Below, piece after piece: positions 1-16,428 of a stretch of DNA of 64,000 bases. Made by a program: the position numbers and the translations under genes. Each line of letters starts with the position of its first letter. The first letter of the stretch is position 1. Under the pieces are notes generated by a model that did not search any database, was not told the origin of the DNA, and saw only the letters and a program-made list of their open reading frames with translations. This stretch comes from CAWINX01 sp963837585 (GTDB lineage Bacteria > Actinomycetota > Thermoleophilia > Solirubrobacterales > 70-9). The stretch covers positions 558,001-622,000 of the forward strand of contig CAWINX010000003.1 in the NCBI GenBank assembly GCA_963837585.1, written 5' to 3'.

Positions 1-1310
1 ACTTCTCCCACGCCGACCGCGAGCGCCACGCCGCCACGATCGAGGCGATCCGCGCCGCCGCCGAGCGGGTCGGCCGCGAGGTCGCGGTGCTCGGCGACCT
101 GCCGGGGGCGAAGCTGCGGATCGGCGAGCTGCGCGACGACGTCGCCGAGCTGGAGACCGGCATGCACGTGAAGCTGACGCCGCGCGAGGTCGAGGGGGAC
201 GCCGAGACGATCCCCGTCCCCTGGCCCGGCGTCTCCACCCTCACCCCCGAGCAGCACGTCTACCTCGCCGACGGGGCGATCCGCCTGCGGGTCTGCGAGC
301 CCGAGGACGGCGGAGTCGAGTGCGAGGTCGAGGTGGGGGGGACGCTCTCCTCGCATAAGGGGATGAACGTGCCCGGCGCGACCGCCGTCCCGAGCGGCGC
401 CGACAACAACCTCGGCTGGGTCGAGTTCGCGGTCAGCCACGGCGTCGACCTGCTGGCGATCTCCTTCGTCTCCTCCGCCGCCGACGTCGAGGACATCGCC
501 GAGCGCCTCCGCGACCTCGATTCCGACATCCCGCTGATCGCCAAGATCGAGAAGCAGCAGGCGGCCGCCAACTACGAGGAGATCATCCGCGCCGCCAGCG
601 GCGGCATCATGGTCGCCCGCGGCGACCTCGGCATCGAGCTGCCGCTCGCCCAGGTCCCGGTCGTCCAGAAACGGCTGATCCGCGCCGCCGGCAAGCTCTC
701 CAAGCCGGCGATCACGGCGACCCAGATGCTCGCCTCGATGGTCTCCTCGCGCCGTCCCACCCGCGCCGAGGTGACCGACGTCGCCAACGCGATCTTCGAC
801 GGCACCGACGCGGTGATGCTCTCCGAGGAGACCGCGGTCGGCCAGAACCCGATCGACGCGGTGCGGGTGATGGACCAGATCGCCCGCGCCACCGAGCCCG
901 ACCTCCCCTACGGCGAGTGGCTGTTTCGCCGCACCGACCAGGCGACCCAGGACGTCGCCGACTCGGTCGCCCAGAGCGCGGTCGGCGCGGTCTACCGCCT
1001 CGGCCTGGCGGCGATGGTCGTGCCGACCAGCAGCGGCCGCACCGCCCGGCTCGTCTCCGCCCATCGGCCCAACGTGCCGGTGCTGGCGATCTCGCCGCGG
1101 ATCGAGACGGTCCGCCGCCTCAACCTGCTCTTCGGGGTGACCGCGGTGCTGGGCGAATACACCGCCGACGTGCGCGAGCGCCTCGACGAGTGCGCGGCGC
1201 TCGCCGCCAAGCACGGCATCGCCAAGCCGGGCGAGCTGATCGCGATCACCGCCGGCCTGCCGGACCAGGGCCTGGGGACGAACCTCTTCGAGGTCCACCG
1301 GGTCCCCTGA
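1..1310 (+). CDS. pyk: Pyruvate kinase, 3' part (5' end outside window)
   Basis: Converts phosphoenolpyruvate and ADP to pyruvate and ATP, the last step of glycolysis. The frame is open from base 3, beginning FSHADRERHA, which matches the family's NFSHG-type segment, so only roughly the first 30-40 residues are missing. The catalytic-lysine signature IAKIEKQQAA lies near base 540, the metal/substrate segment ARGDLGIELP near 616, and TATQMLASM near 718. The C-terminal allosteric domain is complete and ends GTNLFEVHRVP. One oddity is DLPGAKLRIG near base 100, where most pyruvate kinases have Pro before the Lys. The 45-bp palindromic repeat lies 17 bases after the stop. Confidence 0.96.
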   Translation, partial: FSHADRERHAATIEAIRAAAERVGREVAVLGDLPGAKLRIGELRDDVAELETGMHVKLTPREVEGDAETIPVPWPGVSTLTPEQHVYLADGAIRLRVCEPEDGGVECEVEVGGTLSSHKGMNVPGATAVPSGADNNLGWVEFAVSHGVDLLAISFVSSAADVEDIAERLRDLDSDIPLIAKIEKQQAAANYEEIIRAASGGIMVARGDLGIELPLAQVPVVQKRLIRAAGKLSKPAITATQMLASMVSSRRPTRAEVTDVANAIFDGTDAVMLSEETAVGQNPIDAVRVMDQIARATEPDLPYGEWLFRRTDQATQDVADSVAQSAVGAVYRLGLAAMVVPTSSGRTARLVSAHRPNVPVLAISPRIETVRRLNLLFGVTAVLGEYTADVRERLDECAALAAKHGIAKPGELIAITAGLPDQGLGTNLFEVHRVP

Positions 1311-1327
1311 GGGCCGGACCCGCAGCC

Positions 1328-1372
1328 GGTGCAACGCGTTGGCGTCCTGTCAGGACGCCTACGCGTTACACC
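1328..1372. repeat. 45-bp near-palindrome, family C
   Basis: Two 21-base arms meet at CTGTCAG; the left arm starts GGTGCAACGCGTTGG and the right arm ends ACGCGTTACACC, with two arm positions mismatched. The same element, also exactly 45 bp, is at 17161-17205 and 42834-42878, and a compound form is at 16350-16420. It lies between the pyk stop and the start of the next gene, so it could be a transcript-end hairpin, a regulatory site or a mobile palindrome. Confidence 0.85.
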
Positions 1373-1412
1373 GCGCGTCACGGAGGTGTGCCGAATTAGG
1401 GTGCCGCGCACG

Positions 1413-1883
1413 ATGACCGACTTCGAAGCGATCGCGCAGGGGATGGGGCAGGCGGTGCCGTTCGCCGCCTTCCTCGAGCTGGAGATAACCAGCGTCGGCG
1501 ACGGCGAGGCCGTCGTCCGCCTCCCCGAGCGCCCGGAGCTGACCAACCACGTCGGCTCCCAGCACGCCGGCAGCCTCTTCACCGCCGCCGAGACCGCCTC
1601 CGGCGCGGCCTTCGTCGGCGCCTTCGCCGAGCGCCTCGGCGAGATCACGCCGCTCGCCCGCGCCGCCGAGATCGCCTACGAGAAGATCGCCAAGGGCCCG
1701 ATCGAGGCCACCGCCCGCCTCGGCGTCGCCAAGGCCGACGCCCTCGCCACCCTCGACGCCGAGGGCAAGGTCGAGTTCCCCTGCGAGGTCGAGCTGGCCG
1801 ACGCCTCCGGCGCCCGCGTCGCCACCGCGACCGTCCACTGGCACGTGCGGCTCAACAAGCCCGCCGAAGCCGGCGCCCCCTAG
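1413..1883 (+). CDS. Hotdog-fold protein, DUF4442/PaaI-like thioesterase
   Basis: A 156-residue protein starting MTDFEAIAQGMGQAVPFAAF. The segment NHVGSQHAGSLFTAAET is the hotdog core found in DUF4442/PaaI-like proteins, which are small homo-oligomeric acyl-CoA thioesterases or relatives. An upstream in-frame start would translate through the 45-bp palindrome, so I chose the ATG at 1413; a GTG at 1401 is the alternative. No particular substrate can be inferred. It lies between pyk and tRNA-Arg, probably as its own unit. Confidence 0.8.
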   Translation: MTDFEAIAQGMGQAVPFAAFLELEITSVGDGEAVVRLPERPELTNHVGSQHAGSLFTAAETASGAAFVGAFAERLGEITPLARAAEIAYEKIAKGPIEATARLGVAKADALATLDAEGKVEFPCEVELADASGARVATATVHWHVRLNKPAEAGAP

Positions 1884-1914
1884 AATCGCCCTCCCGGGCC
1901 CAGCCCGGCAACCC

Positions 1915-1988
1915 GCGCCCGTAGCTCAGTTGGATAGAGCGTTGGTCTACGAAACCAAAGGTCACAGGTTCGAATCCTGTCGGGCGCG
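1915..1988 (+). tRNA. tRNA-Arg (anticodon ACG)
   Basis: A full cloverleaf can be drawn: acceptor GCGCCCG pairs CGGGCGC, the D arm is GCTC/GAGC, the anticodon stem TTGGT/ACCAA holds loop CTACGAA, and the T arm ACAGG/CCTGT holds loop TTCGAAT. The anticodon ACG reads CGN arginine codons after A34 deamination by TadA. No CCA follows the discriminator base. Confidence 0.97.
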
Positions 1989-2192
1989 TACCATTTGTCT
2001 CGATCGCGTCGGCTGCGCGCAAGCCCCTTCTGGCCCCCGGCAACGAGGCCGAGTGGGCGTGAGATCAACCGCGAGAAGAGGAGTGTCAGGAGCGGAGTTC
2101 GCCGCCTCCTGTCGATGTCGGAGCGCATCGCGTAGGGCCAGAGGCTCTCCCAGCAGGCGGTCTGCCCTGTTCATCGCATCCGGGCGCCGGCC

Positions 2193-2806
2193 ATGGCCCC
2201 AGACGAGCTTTCTGGTCCTGATCTCGACGGCGTCGTCGCCGACGCCAACGCGGTTGGGCTCCCTTACGTCGTGATCGGCGGCTTCAGCGTCATCGCCAAC
2301 GGCTATCTGCGGGCGACGAAGGACTCGGATCTGCTCGTCCCCGACGGCCCCGAGGCCGACGAGGCGATCCTCCGCTTTCTCGAGCGGATCGAGGCGCAAC
2401 GCGGCTCAGCGACGGCAAGAAGCTTGACGCCGAGGACATCGCGAGGCCCATCACCTTCGCGTCAACAGCCGCCACGGCATCGTCGACATCATGCGCGGCG
2501 GTCTGCCCCACTGGACTACGAGACCGTCGCCGAACGGCGCCGTCGAAGGCTCGAGGCCGGCGGCGAGCCGGCGCCGTTGCCTCTCTGCGCAGCATCGTCG
2601 GCTTCAAGCGCCTCGCCGGTCGCCGCCAAGACCGCCGCGACCTCGAGGACGCTGGAGCGGGTCCACGGCGAGCTGCCGATCGACCCGATTCCGGGCCTCG
2701 CTAAAAGGGCTCTCGCACTGAGGGCCGGCGCGAGCCGGCCTCCCGCGGCCTTCCAATCATCCGAGCACGGGCAAGCCCTACTCGAATTCCGCCCCGGCCG
2801 CGCGTG
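2193..2806 (+). pseudogene. Nucleotidyltransferase (MNT/AbiEii-like), broken by several frameshifts
   Basis: Starts MAPDELSGPDLDGVVADA. The segment YVVIGGFSVIANGYLRATKD followed by SDLLVP is the nucleotidyltransferase GG-x-S...D-x-D core. After residue about 70 the homologous text jumps frames repeatedly: LSDGKKLDAEDIAR, HLRVNSRHGIVDIMRGGLP, SLRSIVGFKRLAGRRQDRRD and ERVHGELPIDPIPGLA are all recognisable, but each is in a different frame from its neighbour. About five single-base indels would restore one product of about 200 residues. These proteins are often toxin or resistance-type NTases encoded in small mobile cassettes. Given similar indels in essential genes nearby, the breaks may be assembly errors rather than decay. 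Confidence 0.65.
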
Positions 2807-2955
2807 ATCTAAGATCGTCTCGTGATGACGATGCGGCAGCGGCACCAAGGAAGCGACCTGGGAACCGATTTTCGAGTTGGCCTCCCATCTGGCTCCCATG
2901 GCGCTTCGGAGGCCGCGACGCCCATCGCAAGTTTTTGGCTCTAGAGAGCCATCCC

Positions 2956-3028
<73 letters not shown>

Positions 3029-3083
3029 TCGCTTGGCCGGCTGGCAGCCAGTCCGCGTCGCCAACCAATAGGCTCCCGCGCCG

Positions 3084-4226
3084 ATGGACTTCTCCCTCAC
3101 CGATGAGCAGAACGACTTCGTCGCCGCGATCCGCGACTTCTGCGCGCGCGAGTGCGGCACCTCCGAGCAGCGTGAGCGGCTGACCGACGGCTACGCCGAT
3201 CACCACAACTTCGAGCTGTACCGCAAGATGGCCGAGCTCGGCTGGCTCGGGGTGACGATCCCCGAGGAATACGGCGGCTCCGGCGGCAGCATGCTCGACG
3301 CCTGCCTCTTCATGGAGGAGACCTCGCGCGGCCTCGCCCCGATCGGCGGCTACGCGACGACGCTGATCGTCGCCGGCGCCACCCAGCGCTTCGGCACCGA
3401 GGAGCAGAAGGCCGAGATCCTCGGCGGGGTCGCCGCCGGCTCGGTCGAGGCGATCGCGATGACCGAGCCCGAGTCCGGCTCCGACGTCGGCTCCCTGACC
3501 ACCTCCGCCGAGCGGGTCGACGGCGGCTTCGTCCTCAACGGCCAGAAGGTCTTCATCTCCAACGCCCACATCGCCGACCACGTCCTCGTCGTCTGCCGCA
3601 CCACCAAGGGCGAGTCAAAGCACGAGGGCCTCTCGATGATCTGGCTGCCCCGCGACGCCGCCGGCATGGAGATCAAGTCGATCCAGACGATGGGGGGGAG
3701 GGAGACCAACTACGTCTACCTGACCGACTGCGAGGCGCCCGCCGACGCCGTGCTCGGCGAGGTCGACCAGGCCTGGACGCAGCTGATGGCCGGCCTCAAC
3801 GTCGAGCGGCTGATCCTCGCCGCGACGATGCTCGGCATCGCCCAGCGCGCCTTCGACGACGCCCTCGCCTACGTCAAGGAGCGCCGCCAGTTCGGCCGCC
3901 CGATCGGCTCCTTCCAGGCCCTCCAGCACCGCCTCGCCGACATGGCCACCGACCTCGAGGCCGCCCGCCTGATGACCCGCTGGGTCGCCACCCTCACCGA
4001 CGAGGACCCGGGCCGCATGCTCCCCCGCGAGGCCTCAATGGTGAAGCTCCACGTCACCGAGGTAGCCAAGCGCGTCACCCTCGAGGGCATGCAGCTGATG
4101 GGCGGCTACGGCTACTCCTCCGAGTACGACATGGAGCGCCTCGTCCGCACCTCCCTGGTCTCCACCATCTACGGCGGCACCTCGGAGATCCAGCGCAACA
4201 TCATCGCCAAGACGCTCGGCCTCTGA
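3084..4226 (+). CDS. Acyl-CoA dehydrogenase
   Basis: FAD-dependent oxidation of an acyl-CoA to the 2-enoyl-CoA, with electrons passing to ETF. The 380 residues match the full family length. Starts MDFSLTDEQNDFVAAIRDF; the signatures AMTEPESGSDVGSL (residues about 130-143), FGRPIGSFQALQHRLADM and YGGTSEIQRNIIAKTLGL are present. The usual YEGT catalytic Glu near the C-terminus is Gly here (YGGT). VERLILAATMLGIAQ carries Glu at the helix-G position used by isovaleryl- and long-chain acyl-CoA dehydrogenases, so the enzyme probably belongs to that active-site type. It appears to be monocistronic. Confidence 0.93.
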   Translation: MDFSLTDEQNDFVAAIRDFCARECGTSEQRERLTDGYADHHNFELYRKMAELGWLGVTIPEEYGGSGGSMLDACLFMEETSRGLAPIGGYATTLIVAGATQRFGTEEQKAEILGGVAAGSVEAIAMTEPESGSDVGSLTTSAERVDGGFVLNGQKVFISNAHIADHVLVVCRTTKGESKHEGLSMIWLPRDAAGMEIKSIQTMGGRETNYVYLTDCEAPADAVLGEVDQAWTQLMAGLNVERLILAATMLGIAQRAFDDALAYVKERRQFGRPIGSFQALQHRLADMATDLEAARLMTRWVATLTDEDPGRMLPREASMVKLHVTEVAKRVTLEGMQLMGGYGYSSEYDMERLVRTSLVSTIYGGTSEIQRNIIAKTLGL

Positions 4227-4244
4227 TTTACTAGGTCAACTTGA

Positions 4245-4583
4245 TTGACGGATCGACTCGAGCGGCTCGCGTCGGCTTTGCGCTCCCTCGACGCTCGGGT
4301 GATTAATCCGGGCGAGGAGTCCACCGAAATAGATGCCCAGATGCTGCCAAGGGCGACGATTTGGCAGTTCACGACTCGCGACGGCGGGGTGGATGTCATC
4401 CGCGAAGCGCCGGGGGGACGGCCGTACGCCGAGCTGAGCAAGCGAGCTCTGCGCGTGCGGCTTGGGGACATCGACGTGCCCGTAGTCAGCTTGGATGATT
4501 TGATCAGGATGAAGCTGGCCCGGGGTCGCTCCGTCGACCTCGCCGGTGTCGCTGTCCTGACGGATCCCGGCGCGGAGTCCTGA
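4245..4583 (+). pseudogene. C-terminal half of a nucleotidyltransferase-like protein
   Basis: The 112-residue frame opens at a TTG, MTDRLERLASALRSLDARVI, only 18 bases after the dehydrogenase stop. It resembles the C-terminal half of MNT/AbiEii-type proteins: TTRDGGVDVIREAPGG, a hydrophobic strand, then VVSLDDLIRMKLARGRSVDL. The N-terminal half with the GG...D-x-D nucleotide-binding core is missing, so it is likely a remnant or a stand-alone accessory domain. No ribosome-binding site is obvious. A second, larger NTase remnant lies 2 kb upstream. Confidence 0.5.
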
Positions 4584-4672
4584 CCCGCGCCGGACCGCTA
4601 TTCTTGGCGCAGCCTCGCGCTTCGGCCCGGGGTTTTCCTTTGTAACGACGTCCTGTACGTGAACGAGGAGAC

Positions 4673-4837
4673 ATGGCTCGCGGAGATGTCCGCATCGCGG
4701 TGACGCTGGCTTGCGAGGACTGCAAGCGGCGCAACTACCAGACCAACAAGTCCCGGCGAAATTCGCCGGACCGCGTCGAGCTGCGCAAGTTCTGCCGTTG
4801 GTGCGGGCGCCACACGCCGCACAAGGAAACGCGGTAG
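4673..4837 (+). CDS. rpmG: Ribosomal protein bL33
   Basis: A 54-residue large-subunit protein, MARGDVRIAVTLACEDCKRR, with a zinc ribbon made by CEDC and CRWC. The length is typical for the family. GAGGAG lies 3 bases upstream of the ATG. The secE frame follows 6 bases after the stop, and the rpmG-secE-nusG-rplK order is standard in Actinobacteria, supporting one transcript. Confidence 0.96.
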   Translation: MARGDVRIAVTLACEDCKRRNYQTNKSRRNSPDRVELRKFCRWCGRHTPHKETR

Positions 4838-4843
4838 TCGCCG

Positions 4844-5375
4844 ATGGCAAAGAGCCGCGCACAGCGCAAGGCCGAGCGACGAGCTCGCGAGGCCGAGGAG
4901 CAACGGCGCGCCGCCGCCGACCCGCTGGCCGGCGAGTCCCGCGCCCAGCACGACACGCAGGTGCCGATCTCCGGCGACATCGCCGAGATCGAGGCGGTCG
5001 AGGCGGGGATGGCGGCCGGCGCCCAGCCCGCCGAGCTGGAGACGCCGGACGCGCCGAAGGGACCCTCGCGCGCCGAGCGCCGCGCCGAGGAGAAGCGGCG
5101 CAAGGAGGCCGAGAAGCGCAAGCAGCGAGGACGAGAAGCGCCGCGAGCGCGAGCAGCTCGCCCGCAAGCAGAAGCAGGCGCAGGCGGATCGCGGGCGCGG
5201 CGGGGTGATCGGCTTCCTCGCCTCCTGCTGGGCGGAGCTGAAGAAGGTCCAGTGGCCCGACCGCGAGACCCTCGTCCAGGCGACCGCCGTCACAATCATC
5301 TTCGTCGCCGTCGCGGCCGCCTACCTGGGCGCGCTGGACGCCATCTTCAACTTCCTGATCAAGCGGATCCTCTAG
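4844..5375 (+). CDS. secE: Preprotein translocase subunit SecE (one frame correction)
   Basis: Essential small subunit of the SecYEG channel. The N-terminal part is a long charged extension (MAKSRAQRKAERRAREAEEQ, with Ala/Glu/Arg stretches) of about 120 residues. The SecE core follows: WAELKKVQWPDRETLVQAT, then one membrane helix VTIIFVAVAAAYLGALDAIF and the end FLIKRIL. The core is in the +1 frame relative to the start. An extra G at about 5129, before GAC, joins the two parts without loss. Such a break in an essential gene is most likely a sequence error. Confidence 0.88.
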
Positions 5376-5406
5376 CGGACCGCACCGAGAAAGGCCTCTG
5401 AATCAG

Positions 5407-5930
5407 ATGTATCGCTGGTACGTGATCAACACCTACTCCGGGCACGAGAACAAGGTCAAGCACAACCTCGAGCACCGGGTGCAGACGATGAGCCAGGACC
5501 GCAACGTGCGCCAGGTCGTCGTCCCCACCGAGCAGGTCTCCGAGATCAAAGGACGGGCAGAAAGAGTCCGAAGGAGAAACGGACGATGCCCGGCTACGTC
5601 CTGGTCAACATGGAGATGACCGACGACGCCTGGGGCCTGGTCAAGAACACCCCCGGCGTGACCGGCTTCGTCGGCTCGCGCAACAAGCCGGTGCCGCTCT
5701 CCAAACCGGAGGTCGACCGCCTCCTGCACCGCGAGACCGCCGAGCGGCCGCGCACCCAGGCCCAGTTCTCGATCGGCGAGGCGGTCAAAGTCATCTCCGG
5801 CCCGCTCTCCGACTTCTCCGGCGAGATCGCCGAGATCAACGAGGACGCCGCCAAACTCAAGGTGCTGGTCTCGATCTTCGGCCGCGAGACGCCGGTCGAG
5901 GTCGGCTACGACCAGGTCAAGAAGATTTAG
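5407..5930 (+). CDS. nusG: Transcription termination/antitermination factor NusG (two frame corrections)
   Basis: Binds RNA polymerase through its NGN domain and links it to Rho or the ribosome through its KOW domain. The NGN domain begins MYRWYVINTYSGHENKVKHN; the KOW domain includes SIGEAVKVISGPLSDFSGEI and ends VGYDQVKKI. Between EIK and MPGYVLVNME two single G's appear to be extra, near 5551 and 5573. Removing them gives DGQKESEEKRT, exactly the usual spacing. The gene sits between secE and rplK as expected. Confidence 0.93.
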
Positions 5931-5956
5931 CCCGGCCCGCTACCCTCTCCGACCCG

Positions 5957-6379
5957 ATGGCAAAGAAAGTCCTCACCCTGATCAAGCTGCAGATTCCGGC
6001 CGGCGCCGCCAACCCCGCGCCCCCGGTCGGCCCGGCGCTGGGCCAGCACGGCGTCAACATCATGGAGTTCTGCAAAGCGTTCAACGCGCAGACGCAGTCG
6101 GAGGGCGGGACGATCATCCCGGTCGAGATCACCGTCTATGAGGACCGCTCGTTCACCTTCATCACCAAGACGCCGCCCGCCGCCGTCCTGATCAAGGAGG
6201 CGATCGGGATCCCGAAGGGCTCCGGCGAGCCCCACATCAACAAGGTCGGGACGATCTCGATGGACCAGGTCCGCCAGATCGCCGAGCGCAAGATGCCCGA
6301 CCTCAACGCCAACGACCTCGACGCCGCCTCGAAGATCATCGCCGGCACCGCCCGCTCGATGGGCGTCGACGTCAAGTAG
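5957..6379 (+). CDS. rplK: Ribosomal protein uL11
   Basis: A 140-residue component of the GTPase-associated centre, where it binds 23S rRNA helices 43/44. Starts MAKKVLTLIKLQIPAGAA; the conserved PAPPVGPALGQHGVNIMEFC segment and a C-terminal rRNA-binding domain ending IIAGTARSMGVDVK are intact. It is co-directional with rplA 12 bases downstream, with a short GGGGAAC ribosome-binding site between them. Confidence 0.98.
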   Translation: MAKKVLTLIKLQIPAGAANPAPPVGPALGQHGVNIMEFCKAFNAQTQSEGGTIIPVEITVYEDRSFTFITKTPPAAVLIKEAIGIPKGSGEPHINKVGTISMDQVRQIAERKMPDLNANDLDAASKIIAGTARSMGVDVK

Positions 6380-6391
6380 GGGAACTTCGCA

Positions 6392-7079
6392 ATGGCCCAC
6401 GGCAAGCGCTACCGCCAGCAGATCGAAAAGGTCCAGCGGGACCACCAGTACCCGCCGTCCGAGGCGATCTCGCTGCTCAAAGAGACCGCCAGCGCCGGCT
6501 TCGACGAGACGGTCGAGCTGCACGTGCGGCTCGGGGTCAACGTCCGCCACGCCGAGGAGCAGCTGCGCGGCACGCTGGCGCTGCCCCACGGGCTCGGCAA
6601 GGACGTGACGGTCGCGGTCTTCGCGCAGGGCCAGCAGGCGCGCGACGCCGAGGCGGCCGGAGCGGACTTCGTCGGCGGCGACGACCTCGCCAAGAAAGTC
6701 GAGGAGGGCTGGACCGACTTCGACGTGGCGGTCTCGACCCCGGACATGATGGCGACGGTCGGCAAGCTGGGCCGCGTGCTCGGCCCGCAGGGCAAGATGC
6801 CCAACCCCAAGGTCGGCACCGTCACCGACGACGTCGAGAAGGCGGTCACCGAGTCGAAGGCGGGCAAGGTCGAGTACCGCACCGACCGCCAGGCGATCGT
6901 CCACATGACGATCGGCAAGGCCAGCTTCGACGCAGGACAAGCTGCTCGACAACTACACCGCGGTGATCGACGAGATCGTCCGCGCCAAACCGTCCTCGTC
7001 GAAGGGCCGCTACGTGCTCTCCAGCACGCTGACGACGACGATGGGCCCCGGCATCCGGGTCGAAGCCGCCTCCGCGTAG
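6392..7079 (+). CDS. rplA: Ribosomal protein uL1 (one frame correction)
   Basis: Forms the L1 stalk, and in many bacteria also represses its own operon by binding mRNA. Starts MAHGKRYRQQIEKVQRDHQY; GRVLGPQGKMPNPKVGT is the hallmark. After GKASFDA the frame shifts by +1 (an extra G near 6935, before GAC), and the rest, DKLLDNYTAVIDEIVRAK to MGPGIRVEAASA, is normal. The corrected length is about 228 residues, as expected. Confidence 0.93.
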
Positions 7080-7274
7080 GCGACACCTCGCCGGCGAACG
7101 TTCTGCCCGATAGCGTCGAGCGGAACGCGTGGCACCGTCGACGGAGGCACCGGCCTCGGCTGCTACCGGCCGCTGACCGCAGACCGTCGGCGGGACAGCC
7201 CGAAGCCCGGCGCGGTGAGCTATCCGGCCGCGACTGATCCGCGGGGGTGCCGCAAGCCCGGTGCAGGGAAGACA
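7080..7274 (+). promoter_or_regulatory. rplJ leader region (candidate L10-L12 autoregulatory leader)
   Basis: This is 195 bases of non-coding, highly GC-rich sequence between rplA and rplJ, rich in short inverted repeats (for example GGCCGCGACTGATCCGCGG near 7220). Many bacteria have an L10(L12)4-binding leader here; position and folding potential fit, but I did not identify the kink-turn motif with certainty. Confidence 0.4.
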
Positions 7275-8027
7275 ATGAACCGCGAAGAAAAGGCAACAGC
7301 CATAGAGGAGATCGCCGCCCAGATCGAGGGCGCCGAAGCGATCTTCGCGGTCGACTACCGCGGCATCAGCGTCACCCAGGCGGCCGAGCTGCGCTCCAAG
7401 CTGCGCGACGCCGACGCCAGCTTCCGGGTCGTCAAGAACCGCCTCACCAAACTGGCCGCCGACAAGGCCGGGGAGGAGCGCCTCGCCGAGCTGCTGCAGG
7501 GGCCGACCGCGCTGACCTTCGTCCGCGGCGACACCGCGATGGCGGCGAAGGCGATCTCGACCTTCAACAAAGAGCACGAGGTCCTCACCTTCAAGGGCGG
7601 CTTCATGGAGGACCTCAGCCTCGACGAGGATCGCTTCAAGTCAATCGCCCGCCTGCCCTCGCGCGACGTGCTCTACGGCCAGTTCGCCGGCGTCGTCGCC
7701 AGCCCGCTGACCGGCCTGGTCCGCGGGCTCGGCTCGATGATCCAGGGCCTCGCCTCCCAGCTCGGCCAGATCGCCGACCAGGGCCTCGTCTCCGGCGAGG
7801 CGCCCGAGCGACAGAGGCGGCCCGGCCGAGGAGCCTCCGCTGAGGAAGCCCCGGCCGAGGCAGCCCGAAGCTGAGGAGGCACCCCCGGCCGAGGAAGCGC
7901 CCAAGCTGAGGAGGCCCCGGCCGAGGAGCCCCAAGCTGATGAGGCCCCGGCCGAGGAACCACAAGCTGAGGAAGCGGCGGACGAACCTGCCGCGGAAGAG
8001 ACTGCTAACGAGGAGGAAGAGGAGTAG
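7275..8027 (+). CDS. rplJ: Ribosomal protein uL10 with long acidic C-terminal tail (several frame corrections in tail)
   Basis: Base of the L7/L12 stalk. The core, MNREEKATAIEEIAAQIEGA through GSMIQGLASQLGQIADQG, is clean and full length (about 175 residues). It then continues into an Ala/Glu/Pro-rich tail with repeats like PAEEPQAEEA, ending EETANEEEEE at the TAG just before rplL. At least four single-base indels in 7795-7910 put the tail through different frames, including one in-frame TGA at 7872. The start and stop are in the same frame overall. The corrected length is about 250 residues, versus about 170 in most bacteria. Confidence 0.85.
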
Positions 8028-8423
8028 ATGGCCACCAAAGCGATTTCAACTGATGACTGGATCGAGGAGCTGAAGGGCATCTCGGTTCTGGAGCTCTCCG
8101 AGCGGATCAAGGCGCTCGAGGAGGAGTTCGGCGTTTCCGCGACCGCGGTTGCCGCGGCCGCTCCGGCTGCAGGCGGCGCCCCCGCGGGCGACGGCGGCGG
8201 CGAGGAGGAGGCCTCGACGGTGGACGTCGTCCTCACCGAGGTCGGCGGCCAGAAGGTCCCCGTGATCAAGGTCGTCCGCGCCGCCACCGGCCTCGGCCTC
8301 AAAGAGGCGAAGGCCCTGGTCGACGAGGCTCCGAAACCGATCAAGGAGGGCGTCGAGCGCGACGAGGCCGACAAGCTCAAGGCGGAGCTGGAAGAGGCCG
8401 GCGCCACCGTCGAGCTGAAGTAG
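8028..8423 (+). CDS. rplL: Ribosomal protein bL12 (L7/L12)
   Basis: A 131-residue stalk protein that recruits translation GTPases. It has an N-terminal dimerisation helix (STDDWIEELKGISVLELSER), an Ala/Gly-rich hinge (residues about 45-62), and the C-terminal domain with IKVVRAATGLGLKEAKALVD. Starts directly after the rplJ stop (TAGATG). Confidence 0.98.
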   Translation: MATKAISTDDWIEELKGISVLELSERIKALEEEFGVSATAVAAAAPAAGGAPAGDGGGEEEASTVDVVLTEVGGQKVPVIKVVRAATGLGLKEAKALVDEAPKPIKEGVERDEADKLKAELEEAGATVELK

Positions 8424-8551
8424 TTCGACGGCGCCGCCACGGGCCAGGCGTGCCGCATGTGTTATTTTTTGCGGTCGCGCGCCGTTGCCCCTGGCTGCCG
8501 TAAACCCGCGCCGTATATACGTCCCTCTGACCGCCTGAGGAGTCGCCGACT
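8424..8551 (+). promoter_or_regulatory. rplL-rpoB intergenic region
   Basis: 128 non-coding bases with an unusual AT-rich patch (GTTATTTTTTGCGG near 8461) flanked by a weak CCGC/GCGG stem, possibly the attenuator usual at this junction, and a TATATAC box at 8514 that could be a -10. There is no convincing -35. GAGGAG at 8538-8543 serves the TTG start of rpoB. Confidence 0.35.
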
Positions 8552-16154
<7,603 letters not shown>

Positions 16155-16157
16155 GTG

Positions 16158-16250
16158 GGGAGGGGCGGGTGCCCCTCGCCCGGACAAACGCCGGCCTAAT
16201 TAGGCCGGCGTTTTGAGTATCCGCCCGTTCGAGGGGCACCCGCCCCTCCC
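16158..16250. repeat. Nested palindromic element, family A copy 1 (probable bidirectional terminator)
   Basis: Outer arms at 16158-16178 and 16230-16250 are perfect 21-base complements. An inner 28-base perfect palindrome at 16186-16213 is centred on CCTAATTAGG, followed by the family signature GAGTATCCGCC at 16215. Three further copies (42.7, 43.7 and 46.6 kb) share the TGCCCCTCG box, the CTAATTAG centre and the signature but have different, still self-complementary, stems. It lies between the convergent rpoC and secreted-protein genes. Confidence 0.9.
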
Positions 16251-16282
16251 GCGCAAGCCGCTCGGCAGTGCGCTCGATCTGC

Positions 16283-16340
16283 GCGTAGCGAACAACGGCC
16301 GAGGAGCACTCGCTCCCCGGCCGTTGAGCTTGCTGTACGC
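16283..16340. repeat. Imperfect hairpin between convergent genes
   Basis: GCGTAGCGAACAACGGCCG...GGAGC faces GCTCC...CGGCCGTTGAGCTTG then CTGTACGC, about 25-base arms with a few mismatches around an ACTC loop. It lies between the family A hairpin and a family C cluster in 270 non-coding bases. No other copy was seen in the window. Confidence 0.6.
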
Positions 16341-16349
16341 TTGCTCTGT

Positions 16350-16420
16350 GGTGCAACGCGTTGACCATGCGCCTGTGGTGCAACGCGTAAGCTGTTGTGA
16401 GCACGCCAACGCGTTGCACC
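16350..16420. repeat. Compound family C repeat (three GGTGCAACGCGT units)
   Basis: Two direct units, GGTGCAACGCGTTGACC at 16350 and GGTGCAACGCGTAAGC at 16376, are followed by one inverted unit ending AACGCGTTGCACC at 16420. Each unit holds the self-complementary AACGCGTT or ACGCGT. It ends 8 bases before the stop codon of the minus-strand secreted-protein gene. Confidence 0.75.
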
Positions 16421-16428
16421 ATGGTGGA

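Noticed and set aside
3084..4226. Acyl-CoA dehydrogenase as catalytically dead because YEGT is YGGT
   Set aside because: Isovaleryl- and long-chain enzymes naturally lack that Glu and use one in helix G, which is present here.
16158..16250. Family A palindromes as plain intrinsic terminators
   Set aside because: No T-tract follows the arms, the arms are far longer than needed, a constant asymmetric signature is present, and one copy lies between divergent starts. A terminating effect is still possible as a side role.
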